From: Prolixibacteraceae bacterium UBA6162
GTDB lineage: Bacteria > Bacteroidota > Bacteroidia > Bacteroidales > Prolixibacteraceae
Length of the DNA: 12,660 nt
NCBI GenBank assembly: GCA_002428215.1
Contig: DIUI01000063.1
Coordinates: 1-12,660 of the forward strand
Direction of reading: 5' to 3'
In this document: one piece after another, positions 1 through 6,749 of the stretch
Numbering within the stretch: position 1 is the first letter of the stretch
Layout: the number at the start of each line of letters is the position of its first letter
Notes under the pieces: model-generated
What the model was told of the DNA's origin: nothing
Database searches by the model: none
The model's input: only the letters and a program-made list of their open reading frames with translations
Made by a program: the position numbers and the translations under genes

Positions 1-2042
1 TAGAAAACATTGATCCTGCAATTTTGGCTGTACTTGAAGCCTATTCCGATGGAGTGAACCGTTATATCCAAAAGCATGCTTTGCCACCCGAGTTTAAAAT
101 TCTGGGATACCATCCCGAGCCCTGGGAACCATTTCATTCACTAAATCTCATTGGTTATATGGCCTGGGATCTTACGCTTCCCTGGCAAAATGAGATTCTG
201 CTCGAGCAGCTCAGACAACATGTCGGAGAATCTCTGATGCTCGAAGCCCTTCCGGATATCCGTTTACAGCCAACGCCAGTCCTTCCCGATTTTGAGCTGG
301 TTTTGGATGGTTTTGCTCAACAGGTAACGGCCTCAAATAATCAACTACAGCAACTGGGCATTGAAATTTTTCACGGAAGCAACAACTGGGCTGTTTCGGG
401 TTCAAAGAGTGTAACCGGTAAGCCTATGCTGGCAAATGATATGCATTTGGGACTGAACATACCGGGCATTTGGTATCAGATGCATCAATATGTGGAAGGA
501 GAACTGAATGTTACCGGCGTTGTACTCCCCGGTCAGCCATGGATTATCTCGGGACACAACGACTCGATTGCATGGGGGATGACCAATGTAATGGTCGATG
601 ATATGGATTTTTATGCAGAGACTCTAAATGAAGACTCTACCCAATATCTGCTTGATGGCAAATGGCATGATCTTTTAATACGCAAAGAGGTCATCCATAT
701 TAAAAATGCTCCACCGGTCGAACGTACCATTAAGTTTACCCATCGCGGTCCCATTGTTAATGGATTTAAAAAAATTGCAGGCCCGGCCCTTTCAATGCGC
801 TGGATTGGAAACGAATGGAGCAACGAAATAGCAACGGTATATAAACTTAACCATGCATCAAACTGGGAAGACTTCAGGGAAGCTCTTAGCACCTTTATTG
901 CCGTTAGTCAGAATGTTGTATATGCCGACCACAAAGGGAACATCGGGTTGCAAACCAGTTCGGGTTTACCTGTCAGGCCCGGAGCTAAATCACTGGTCTA
1001 TCCCGGACATACTTCCGAATACGACTGGCAGGGACTGGTTCCCTTCGAAGCTTTGCCGTATGAGTTCAATCCCGAAAGGGGGTATGTTTCGTCGGCCAAC
1101 AACAAAACTGCCCCCGACGACTATCCGCATCACATCAGCCATTGGTTTGCTCAACCCGACCGAATCGACCGCATAAGAGAGCTTCTGGAAGCCCAGGAGA
1201 CGCATTCGGTTGCCGATTTCCAGCGAATTCAGGGTGATCTGCAATCGGTTCTGGCCCAAAAAACGCTCAACAAACTGCTTCCGCGTCTTCAATCTTACCC
1301 ATCGTGGGAGGGAGGAGTACCGGAAGCCTTGCAGTTGTTGGCCAATTGGGATTATAATCTTTTGCCAACCAGCATAGAAGCATCCATTTTTGAGGTGTTT
1401 TTTCGAAAATTGATCGAAGGTCTGATTCGTGATAATCTTACCGATGAACTTTTCACACAGTTTATGGGAAGCAAGATTATGGCTCAGGGGTTGTTGAATA
1501 ATATATTGGTCAATCCTGATTCTGAATGGATTGACGATCGAAGTACACCCGAAATTGAGACTTTCGATGATATTCTTGCCATTGCTTTCAACTCAACCCT
1601 GGAGGAGCTGACAGGACAGCTTGGGCCCGACATGCAAAAGTGGGAATGGCAGAAACTGAATCAACTTTCGCTGGCACACCCATTGGGAGGCGTTCAGATG
1701 TTGAATCGATTTTTAAAGCTCAACAGAGGGCCTTATCCTGTGGGGGGAAGTTTTCACACCGTAGCTCCTTACACGTATAGCTGGAACAACCTTTACAACG
1801 CCGACAATGGGGCGTCGCAGCGTCATGTATATGCCATAGGGTTCTGGGATGATTCAAAGACAGTAATTCCTACCGGTACATCGGGAATTCCTGCCAGTCC
1901 ATACTATTGCGATCAAACGGAACTGTATGTGGCACATCGTTACCACAGCGACTACTTCTCGCCCGAAGCGGTTAAGGAAAACAGCAGATACACTATGGTA
2001 ATAAAACCATGGCCCGGAGAGCAGCTGAAAAATAAACCCTGA
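1..2042 (+). CDS. Penicillin acylase family protein (Ntn hydrolase), 5'-truncated by window edge
   Basis: The open frame runs in from the left edge (first full codon at base 3), so the N-terminus is outside the window and the TTG at 24 is not the start. About 679 residues are visible. Family members are made as a precursor with a signal peptide, exported, and cleaved autocatalytically into alpha and beta chains; they hydrolyse amide bonds such as acylated beta-lactams, N-acyl homoserine lactones or N-acyl amino acids. The expected nucleophile is the Ser of GSNNWAVSG (codon 378-380), the first residue of the beta chain. ANDMHLGL follows as in the family, and SSANNKTAP (near base 1095) carries the conserved Asn that helps form the oxyanion hole. 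The missing part should be the signal peptide and early alpha chain, roughly 100 residues. The stop lies 28 bp from the convergent pepE stop. The family call is firm; the substrate cannot be read from sequence. Confidence 0.92.
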   Translation, partial: ENIDPAILAVLEAYSDGVNRYIQKHALPPEFKILGYHPEPWEPFHSLNLIGYMAWDLTLPWQNEILLEQLRQHVGESLMLEALPDIRLQPTPVLPDFELVLDGFAQQVTASNNQLQQLGIEIFHGSNNWAVSGSKSVTGKPMLANDMHLGLNIPGIWYQMHQYVEGELNVTGVVLPGQPWIISGHNDSIAWGMTNVMVDDMDFYAETLNEDSTQYLLDGKWHDLLIRKEVIHIKNAPPVERTIKFTHRGPIVNGFKKIAGPALSMRWIGNEWSNEIATVYKLNHASNWEDFREALSTFIAVSQNVVYADHKGNIGLQTSSGLPVRPGAKSLVYPGHTSEYDWQGLVPFEALPYEFNPERGYVSSANNKTAPDDYPHHISHWFAQPDRIDRIRELLEAQETHSVADFQRIQGDLQSVLAQKTLNKLLPRLQSYPSWEGGVPEALQLLANWDYNLLPTSIEASIFEVFFRKLIEGLIRDNLTDELFTQFMGSKIMAQGLLNNILVNPDSEWIDDRSTPEIETFDDILAIAFNSTLEELTGQLGPDMQKWEWQKLNQLSLAHPLGGVQMLNRFLKLNRGPYPVGGSFHTVAPYTYSWNNLYNADNGASQRHVYAIGFWDDSKTVIPTGTSGIPASPYYCDQTELYVAHRYHSDYFSPEAVKENSRYTMVIKPWPGEQLKNKP

Positions 2043-2070
2043 GGATTAAAATAATACGGGATATTGCTGA

Positions 2071-2778
2071 TTAGGCAAGCAAAAAACTGAGGTCTTCGTT
2101 GGGGTATACTTCACGGGGAACTTCATCTTTTCGGAATATTCGGACCGGATGGCTGCCTATGAGCTTCAGTGTATCGTCTTTTCGTTGCAACATAGATCCT
2201 TCGCGCAGTCCCACCACATAAACATTAGGGTTAATCTCGGTAAACTCCCGTATGCGTTGTTCCCTGGTCTCGCCCGCATGTCCATCGGGATGTGAATCGA
2301 GGTAATGCGGATTGATCTGAAACGGTACCAGATGCATGGTATTAAAGCTTTTTGGGTCGATTATGGGCATATCGTTGGTGGTCCGAAGGGTTGGACAGGC
2401 AACATTAGCCCCGGCGCTCCATCCAATAAAGGGTGTTCCTCCCAATACTTTTTCCCGAATGACCTGCATAAGATTTCGGTCGTGCATCATTCTTACCAAT
2501 TGCCAGGTGTTTCCTCCGCCAACGACGATCGCTTCGGCATCTAAAACGGCGTTTACGCCATTCTCGAAGGTATGTATTCCTTCAATTCGGTGACCGATTT
2601 CAGTAAAACGTTCCTCAACTTTGTCAACATATTGGTCGAACGAGAATGTAACGGCAGCATAGGGAATAAATAGAGCAGTCAACGGTTTTTCTCCCAAAAA
2701 ACGTGCTATTTCGAGTTTTGGATAATCGAGATAAGGTTCACCGGGCATGGTTGAATTGCTAATAAGCAGTAGATTCAT
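2071..2778 (-). CDS. pepE: Dipeptidase E (alpha-aspartyl dipeptidase, peptidase family S51)
   Basis: The product is 235 aa, close to the about 230 aa usual for PepE, a cytoplasmic serine peptidase that hydrolyses dipeptides with N-terminal Asp. The nucleophile elbow GWSAGAN places Ser121. Asp136 (in TTNDMP) and His158 (in INPHYLD) sit exactly one residue beyond the Ser120/Asp135/His157 triad described for Salmonella PepE, so the active site is intact. The glycine-rich VVGGGNTWQL and the N-terminal LLLISNST strand are typical of the S51 fold. The ATG at 2778 gives the conserved N-terminus. There is no clear Shine-Dalgarno sequence, as usual in this phylum. The upstream 89 bp contains a 13-bp dyad TTTGTTTAACAAA (2814-2826) and only a poor match to the Bacteroidetes promoter. 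The gene is convergent with the acylase gene. It shares a strand with the barrel gene upstream but is probably a separate transcription unit. Confidence 0.95.
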   Translation of the reverse strand: MNLLLISNSTMPGEPYLDYPKLEIARFLGEKPLTALFIPYAAVTFSFDQYVDKVEERFTEIGHRIEGIHTFENGVNAVLDAEAIVVGGGNTWQLVRMMHDRNLMQVIREKVLGGTPFIGWSAGANVACPTLRTTNDMPIIDPKSFNTMHLVPFQINPHYLDSHPDGHAGETREQRIREFTEINPNVYVVGLREGSMLQRKDDTLKLIGSHPVRIFRKDEVPREVYPNEDLSFLLA

Positions 2779-2867
2779 CGGCAGTAAATTTTATTTGAAT
2801 ACAAGGTAAGACATTTGTTTAACAAACGTTGAATTATACGGTGCTTTGTCCAATTTAGTACCGTCTG

Positions 2868-3680
2868 TCAGAACCGCAACAGGGTTAATCCCAAGGTAAA
2901 TGGGTATAGATCTGGAGCCATTGCCTTTTCCCTGAAGAGAGGCATATGACTGCGTTCAGCAAAAAATTGAAACTGACGGTATCCAATGCGAAGCATGTAT
3001 CCTGCCTGCAGATCCCCGAGGCTGAAGTCGCCCCGGGTTTTGAGTTTCTCTAACGAACGGTCTGTGCTATACTTGATTTTGGTATGACTTCCCAGCCTGT
3101 AGGCGCCATAAATACCGGCCGAAATAAAGATCCGGTTTTGGTAATGATTAACCGGAATCTGAAATTCCAGCAACAAAGGAATCTTTGCGTACGTTGCGAC
3201 CAACCTGGATTTCAGCTGGTTATTTACTATTAAATTACTGGCTTCAATCTTTCCCGAAGGCCACACCGACAGGGTGGTGTTTTTGTCGAGGTGGTAACCA
3301 TTAAACTCAACCCCTAAACCTGTAACCATGCCAAAGGTATTTCGAATCCGTTGGAGATTAATGCTTTTTTGAAGAAGGTTTATCGCCAATGAGTTAGATC
3401 GCAGGATATTATGGCTTAGAAGTTCAGGAGGGCGGTTGGTAAAACCGGGCCCTGTAAGGGAGTTGAACCCTATGTCAACACCCGCCCAGTGGCCTCTGAA
3501 CGGGTCTCCCCAAGGGTTAAAATCCTTTGTTGACTCCGTAACCAGCTCAATTTTTTGAGTAATCTTTTTGGTATTTGTAAGTTTCAGAAAAAGGGTGTCG
3601 GGAATTTGCGCAACCCCTGTGAAAATGGAGGCCCAAAATAGCATCAACCAAACTGGTATTTTTCTGATCAGTCTCTTCAT
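2868..3680 (-). CDS. Small outer-membrane beta-barrel protein, paralog of the upstream barrel gene
   Basis: The product is 270 aa with a signal peptide: basic MKRLIRK, a hydrophobic stretch, and probable cleavage after about residue 25 (TGVAQ). From residue 60 onward it resembles the PorT/OMP_b-brl type of barrel, with alternating amphipathic strands and a C-terminal Phe (LTLLRF) as expected of the terminal strand recognised by the BAM machinery. It aligns along its length with the neighbouring 306-aa protein. Shared blocks include FRGHWAGVDIGFNSL versus FNGLWGGFEMGINTL, GMVTGLGV versus GLVTGLGV, and the exact string GSHTKIK. It lacks most of the about 80-residue pre-barrel segment of that paralog. 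The 224-bp gap upstream contains a TAACTTTG element but no good copy of the ECF promoter found before the other two transcription starts, so it may be read by housekeeping sigma or by read-through. The specific function is unknown. Confidence 0.8.
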   Translation of the reverse strand: MKRLIRKIPVWLMLFWASIFTGVAQIPDTLFLKLTNTKKITQKIELVTESTKDFNPWGDPFRGHWAGVDIGFNSLTGPGFTNRPPELLSHNILRSNSLAINLLQKSINLQRIRNTFGMVTGLGVEFNGYHLDKNTTLSVWPSGKIEASNLIVNNQLKSRLVATYAKIPLLLEFQIPVNHYQNRIFISAGIYGAYRLGSHTKIKYSTDRSLEKLKTRGDFSLGDLQAGYMLRIGYRQFQFFAERSHMPLFREKAMAPDLYPFTLGLTLLRF

Positions 3681-3790
3681 AATACTTATTTTCCCTGCTT
3701 ATGGACGCTTGCATCAGACAAACAATAGTAACGATCGTCAGATAGGATTGCGACAATCTTCAGAGGTTTGCTAATGTAGGCGGCGTTGGG

Positions 3791-3798
3791 CAAAGTTA
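3791..3798 (-). promoter_or_regulatory. Candidate housekeeping promoter -7 element (TAACTTTG) for the second barrel gene
   Basis: On the minus strand the bases read TAACTTTG, an exact match to the Bacteroidetes -7 consensus TAnnTTTG. No matching TTTG -33 element is seen at the usual spacing. Transcription would begin near 3784 and give a leader of about 100 nt before the ATG at 3680. This is motif-only evidence. Confidence 0.35.
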
Positions 3799-3904
3799 CG
3801 AGTTTCGACCGGTAATGAGATCTTGTCGGAGCAATTTTGAGGATGAAGTAGATTGGCTTAGCGAAGCGCAGCAGTGAAATTTGTGGTTGATTGCGCCCAC
3901 TCAT

Positions 3905-4825
3905 TTAGAAGTTAAGAAGGGATATTCCGGCAGTTAGCGGTTGAATCAGAGGCCCCTTTCCTTCAGTAAAAACAGGTGTCATGCTGTAATTTACAAACAA
4001 ACTAACTTCTCCCAGTCCCACCCTGGCTGTTAAGTCGTATTTCACTGGATGAACGTTGAAGTTACGGCGCTCTTTCGACTTGCCGGTTTCTGATTTAATT
4101 TTGGTATGCGAGCCAATGTTTACGCCTCCAATTATGCCTCCACCCAGCGTAAGGCGATGCTGTTTATATTTTAGAGGCGTAGCAAATTGAAGCATCATCG
4201 GAGCGGTAAGGTAGGCCACATTTAATTTCGATTTAACCAGTCCGTCTTTATCCAAAGCAACAGGAATCAGATAATTGTTGATGTCTCCTTTTTTAACGGT
4301 GATAGCCTCGCTAAATCGGTAATCCATAAGACTTACACCAAGTCCGGTGACGAGTCCAAGGGTATTGCTTTCGTTGCTGAATGCATATTCGGCAAAATTG
4401 ATGTTAACAGTGAGTGATTTTGGATGGTCTATTTCGAAGAAATTGCCAAAACCGGTGCCAGAGTAGAGATCGTAATTTGTGGTGTGCAGGGTGTTAATGC
4501 CCATTTCAAAGCCACCCCACAGTCCGTTGAACTTTCTTTTTGGTGCTATTCTCTCTTTGGTTTCACGAGACATTTCAACTCTGGTGCTTCCTCCCTCTTC
4601 AACGATTTCTATATTCCGGCGACCAATCCTGATAGAAGTGGTATCTCCGCGTTGGTTGGTAATAACTTCAATTCCGAGGGTGTCGCCAACCACAACTCTG
4701 GTTCCGCTTTTCCCATCGTGTACCGAAACAACATTTTTTCCAAGCGCTTTAACCGAAACACTATCGGCTTGCCCAAATGCGTTTTGAACGATAAGAAGGG
4801 CCAATAGGTAAACAATACGTATCAT
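3905..4825 (-). CDS. Outer-membrane beta-barrel protein (PorT-like/OMP_b-brl type) under predicted ECF control
   Basis: The product is 306 aa. Residues 1-19 (MIRIVYLLALLIVQNAFGQ) form a signal peptide. Residues 20-95 are a polar, strand-rich, Val- and charge-rich segment that probably sits in the periplasm. From about residue 98 (FNGLWGGFEMGIN) to the C-terminal Phe (GISLLNF) the alternating pattern fits an 8- to 10-strand outer-membrane barrel. It is paralogous to the 270-aa protein encoded next, with the shared GSHTKIK string and a matching strand order. The start at 4825 follows an intergenic stretch of only 53 bp after the anti-sigma stop, and that stretch contains a strong ECF-type promoter (4849-4876). 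It can therefore be transcribed both with the sigma/anti-sigma pair and from its own promoter. No enzymatic motif is visible. It could be a structural protein, a stress-sensing partner, or part of an envelope-repair response. Confidence 0.82.
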   Translation of the reverse strand: MIRIVYLLALLIVQNAFGQADSVSVKALGKNVVSVHDGKSGTRVVVGDTLGIEVITNQRGDTTSIRIGRRNIEIVEEGGSTRVEMSRETKERIAPKRKFNGLWGGFEMGINTLHTTNYDLYSGTGFGNFFEIDHPKSLTVNINFAEYAFSNESNTLGLVTGLGVSLMDYRFSEAITVKKGDINNYLIPVALDKDGLVKSKLNVAYLTAPMMLQFATPLKYKQHRLTLGGGIIGGVNIGSHTKIKSETGKSKERRNFNVHPVKYDLTARVGLGEVSLFVNYSMTPVFTEGKGPLIQPLTAGISLLNF

Positions 4826-4848
4826 AATTCAAGCTTTTAATTTAACGT

Positions 4849-4876
4849 AAGACGGAGTGTTCGCAATTTTGTTACA
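4849..4876 (-). promoter_or_regulatory. ECF sigma-type promoter before the first barrel gene (TGTAACA-N15-CGTCTT)
   Basis: On the minus strand, TGTAACA (4876-4870) and CGTCTT (4854-4849) are separated by 15 nt, giving 16 nt between the AAC core and CGTC. This is the arrangement of many ECF sigma promoters. The -35 box lies 2 nt past the anti-sigma stop codon. The predicted transcript would start about 20 nt before the ATG at 4825. The sigma gene carries the same elements at the same spacing (6393-6420). Confidence 0.75.
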
Positions 4877-4878
4877 GC

Positions 4879-5868
4879 TTAGGGCTTTCTATCTTTGGCT
4901 ACCCTAAACCCAAACAATCTGGTATCGATGGCCAGGGTTTTGAGCTCACCCTCGGAATTAACTGCATAGCTAAACCGTTCGTTCGACAATTCCGATGCAA
5001 TACTAAGCCCGGCACGCAGCATTTTATTGAGTGAAAAGTCGTCGAGTCCGGCTTTGTCCAGCAAGCGCTCTGCAAGGTAAAGCTCCTCTGGCTCTGTTTC
5101 GGATGGCTGTGCCAATACTATTCCTGCGAGCAGTTGTTTTTCCTCCTTAAGTGCCAATACTCCTCTTCTGACAGGCAAAGGTTCGGGCACCTTTTCATAA
5201 ACAATGGTTTTGGGTTCATCTACAGCGGATATTGCCGGGGCAGGTAAAGATCTGCTCATTGCGGTTTCCTTCGGCATTGCGATAACCTCCCCGGGGTTGA
5301 TCGGCGATTCTGACACAATTGATTCAACTATTGGTTCATTCACCAATGGCAGGGGAGAATGGGAGTAGGGGTTGGATTCCGAATCAGGCATAAGCGTCCT
5401 AATGATCAATGCCATAAAAACAATAGCGGCAGCAGCACTCCACCAACGCAGGGTTATGGGGGGCAGTGCCTTACGGTACAATCTCGATTTTTGGAAAAAA
5501 ACAACCTTTTGATCCGGCACAAGCCGGGTTTGGCGTATCAGTTCCATATCAGCCACAACCCTAGGTTTTGTTTGGGCGGAATTTTCGAACGTGGCTATTT
5601 CCGTTTCTGAGAGGTCTCCTTCAAACCATGCAACCAATTGGTGGTTGTATTCCTCTTTGTCGGCTGAACTTACCCGGTAGAGCCTGTTTTTATCTATTGT
5701 GGCACTGTTGGCTGGAATTTCAATGGTATTGTTGAAGTTTTGCAGCTCCAACTTAAGATCCGGATTTTTGTCGAGGAAGTCGAGAAATTCATTTACAAGC
5801 GATTCCTCCAGGCTCCCCTCGAGGTAGTCAAGAAAATAGGATTCATATGTATCGCGTGTAATTTGCAT
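4879..5868 (-). CDS. Anti-sigma factor-like single-pass membrane protein with duplicated N-terminal module
   Basis: The product is 329 aa from the ATG at 5868, which is 10 bp after the sigma stop. A longer frame from TTG at 5904 overlaps the sigma gene, but MQITRDTYESYFLDYLEG at 5868 looks like a usual N-terminus for Bacteroidetes anti-sigma proteins. Residues about 8-65 and 74-132 are two copies of one module. Each starts Tyr, then an acidic EG-(S/D)-L-(S/E)-E helix (YLEGSLEES and WFEGDLSET), and each ends in RLYR. Neither has the Cys/His ligands of a ZAS zinc anti-sigma domain. One transmembrane helix follows at about 142-160 (WWSAAAAIVFMALIIRTLM). Next come a Pro/Ser-rich linker and a periplasmic C-terminal region of about 150 residues with no recognised domain. 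The position directly behind an ECF sigma gene supports a role in binding that sigma at the membrane; the signal is unknown. Sequence-level identity as an anti-sigma factor is inferred. Confidence 0.8.
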   Translation of the reverse strand: MQITRDTYESYFLDYLEGSLEESLVNEFLDFLDKNPDLKLELQNFNNTIEIPANSATIDKNRLYRVSSADKEEYNHQLVAWFEGDLSETEIATFENSAQTKPRVVADMELIRQTRLVPDQKVVFFQKSRLYRKALPPITLRWWSAAAAIVFMALIIRTLMPDSESNPYSHSPLPLVNEPIVESIVSESPINPGEVIAMPKETAMSRSLPAPAISAVDEPKTIVYEKVPEPLPVRRGVLALKEEKQLLAGIVLAQPSETEPEELYLAERLLDKAGLDDFSLNKMLRAGLSIASELSNERFSYAVNSEGELKTLAIDTRLFGFRVAKDRKP

Positions 5869-5878
5869 TTTTCGATCG

Positions 5879-6364
5879 TTAAACAAGTACCTCCTTGTTG
5901 CCAATATAGTTTTTCAAGAACAAGCGGGCTCTGTATATGTAAACCTTCACCTGAGATTCGTTCAGGTTGCAGATTTCTCCAATCTCCCGATAGGAATAAC
6001 CTTCATAATCGCGCAGTACCACCACCATTCTCTGGATCTCAGGTAGGAGATCGACAGCCTCGTTGAGGCGCTCCCTGACATCTGAATACCCATCGTTGTG
6101 CGAAGCAGCACCGGCAGGCACATTATCGGTTGGCTGCCATCGGTTCTGTCGTCTGAAATGGTCGACTGCACCATGGTAGGCTGTGGTAAAAAGCCACGAT
6201 TTGATTTTATCGGGATCGATCTTTTCACGGTATTTCCAAAGTTTTTCAAAACAATCCTGAACTATATCTTCTGATGCATGCCGATCTTTCAGGTTTCTTT
6301 GAAGAAATCTGAAAAGCGAGTCGGCATAAATATCGACGGTCTGGTTAAACTCGTTTTGGGTCAT
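5879..6364 (-). CDS. ECF-family RNA polymerase sigma-70 factor
   Basis: The product is 161 aa, the size of a minimal group-4 (ECF) sigma factor containing only regions 2 and 4. Region 2 spans about residues 10-75. It includes SEDIVQDCFEKLWKY, the core-binding helix, and IKSWLFTTAYHGAVDHFRR, the part that melts the -10 element and recognises it. Region 4 spans about 100-153: LLPEIQRMVVVLRDYEGYSYREIGEI, then the helix-turn-helix NESQVKVYIYRAR, which reads the -35 box. There is no C-terminal SnoaL or other extra domain. The ATG at 6364 lies about 29 nt downstream of a strong ECF-type -10 box, so the gene is probably autoregulated. It is the first gene of a minus-strand block with the anti-sigma and barrel genes. 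It diverges from gltX across a 488-bp intergenic region. Confidence 0.94.
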   Translation of the reverse strand: MTQNEFNQTVDIYADSLFRFLQRNLKDRHASEDIVQDCFEKLWKYREKIDPDKIKSWLFTTAYHGAVDHFRRQNRWQPTDNVPAGAASHNDGYSDVRERLNEAVDLLPEIQRMVVVLRDYEGYSYREIGEICNLNESQVKVYIYRARLFLKNYIGNKEVLV

Positions 6365-6392
6365 CCTGTTTCGGGTGATCTTGCTATGAATA

Positions 6393-6420
6393 AAGACGCC
6401 CTTAAACAGGAAATGTTACA
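6393..6420 (-). promoter_or_regulatory. ECF sigma-type promoter before the sigma gene (TGTAACA-N15-CGTCTT)
   Basis: On the minus strand, TGTAACA (6420-6414) is followed after 15 nt by CGTCTT (6398-6393). The predicted start is near 6387, leaving a leader of about 23 nt before the ATG at 6364. Both hexamer-like boxes and the spacing are the same as in the promoter at 4849-4876, while the spacer sequence is unrelated. This argues for functional conservation rather than recent duplication. Confidence 0.75.
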
Positions 6421-6425
6421 ATTGA

Positions 6426-6453
6426 ACACTCTTTTTTTGAATTTACACTCTTT
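6426..6453. repeat. Pair of 9-bp direct repeats (ACACTCTTT) upstream of the sigma promoter
   Basis: ACACTCTTT occurs at 6426-6434 and again at 6445-6453, 19 bp start to start, or about two helical turns. The pair abuts the -35 box of the sigma promoter on its upstream side, where an activator could bind. A T-rich stretch (6431-6438) lies in and after the first copy, so low complexity may explain part of the match. Confidence 0.4.
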
Positions 6454-6525
6454 CCCCATGGTTTTCTTGAAATTTAGAGCTTCCATTCTGCTGCACATTG
6501 TAAGTCCAAATCGCTCTAAAAGGGT

Positions 6526-6533
6526 TACCTTTG
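6526..6533 (+). promoter_or_regulatory. Candidate promoter -7 element (TACCTTTG) reading into the hairpin cluster
   Basis: TACCTTTG matches the Bacteroidetes TAnnTTTG consensus. A TTG at 6498-6500 is the nearest -33-like element, but its 25-nt spacer is longer than usual. A transcript starting near 6540 would carry the hairpins at 6598-6714, either as a free small RNA or as a long leader for gltX. Confidence 0.3.
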
Positions 6534-6597
6534 CCATCAATAGAGATGGTTTAATCAGCTTCATGTTTCAGGAAAAACAGAAGCGAAAAACAATAAA

Positions 6598-6617
6598 GTA
6601 CCGGCAGACGCCGGTGC
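6598..6617. repeat. Hairpin 1: short GC-rich inverted repeat
   Basis: The arms ACCGGC (6600-6605) and GCCGGT (6610-6615) flank the tetraloop AGAC. The stem extends two more pairs outward (T-G wobble, then G-C), giving about 8 pairs. Confidence 0.6.
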
Positions 6618-6622
6618 CCTTC

Positions 6623-6659
6623 GTAAATACCATTGCTGCACAGGCAGGTTGGTATTTAC
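6623..6659. repeat. Hairpin 2: 9-bp inverted repeat with nested stem
   Basis: GTAAATACC (6623-6631) pairs perfectly with GGTATTTAC (6651-6659). The 19-nt loop contains a second small stem, CTGC (6636-6639) with GCAG (6644-6647) around ACAG. Confidence 0.65.
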
Positions 6660-6660
6660 C

Positions 6661-6714
6661 CACCATATAGTCAAGACCGCCTGCGTAAGCGCAGGCGGTT
6701 GTTGTATATGGGTG
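6661..6714. repeat. Hairpin 3: long imperfect inverted repeat (about 54 bp)
   Basis: The core ACCGCCTGCG (6676-6685) pairs perfectly with CGCAGGCGGT (6690-6699) around the loop TAAG. Outside a small internal loop, CACC-ATATA (6661-6669) pairs with TATATGGGTG (6705-6714) with one bulged base. The short tail is T-rich only in part (TTGTTGTAT), so an intrinsic terminator is possible but not convincing. It starts 1 nt after hairpin 2. Confidence 0.65.
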
Positions 6715-6749
6715 CCCGGATTTTGCAAATAACCTCAATAAGAGCTCAC

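Noticed and set aside
24..26. TTG at 24 as the start of the penicillin acylase gene
   Set aside because: The frame is open to the left edge and the upstream residues (ENIDPAIL) join smoothly to the conserved alpha-chain sequence, so the gene is simply truncated by the window.
2838..2864. A terminator for the second barrel gene
   Set aside because: There is only a 5-bp stem (ACGGT/ACCGT) with a 17-nt loop and no T-run.
3704..3729. A possible third ECF promoter before the 270-aa barrel gene
   Set aside because: A CGTC is present on the minus strand, but the bases at the required -35 spacing read ACTATT rather than TGTAAC, so the match is no better than chance.
3686..3904. A 72-codon minus-strand frame starting directly after the stop of the 306-aa barrel gene
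   Set aside because: It has no signal peptide or recognisable motif, overlaps the TAACTTTG promoter motif, and has the composition of translated intergenic DNA. The ATG next to the stop is probably chance.
5869..5904. TTG start at 5904 for the anti-sigma-like gene
   Set aside because: It would overlap the sigma gene by 26 bp and add MATRRYLFNDRK, which is unlike family N-termini. The ATG at 5868 fits better.
6278..6670. A 130-codon plus-strand frame
   Set aside because: It begins antisense inside the sigma gene, crosses the sigma promoter and runs into the hairpin cluster, and has no family resemblance.
6676..6714. An intrinsic terminator at hairpin 3
   Set aside because: The stem is strong, but the following sequence is not a true T-run on either strand, and both flanking annotated genes read away from it. 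It is kept as an inverted repeat only.
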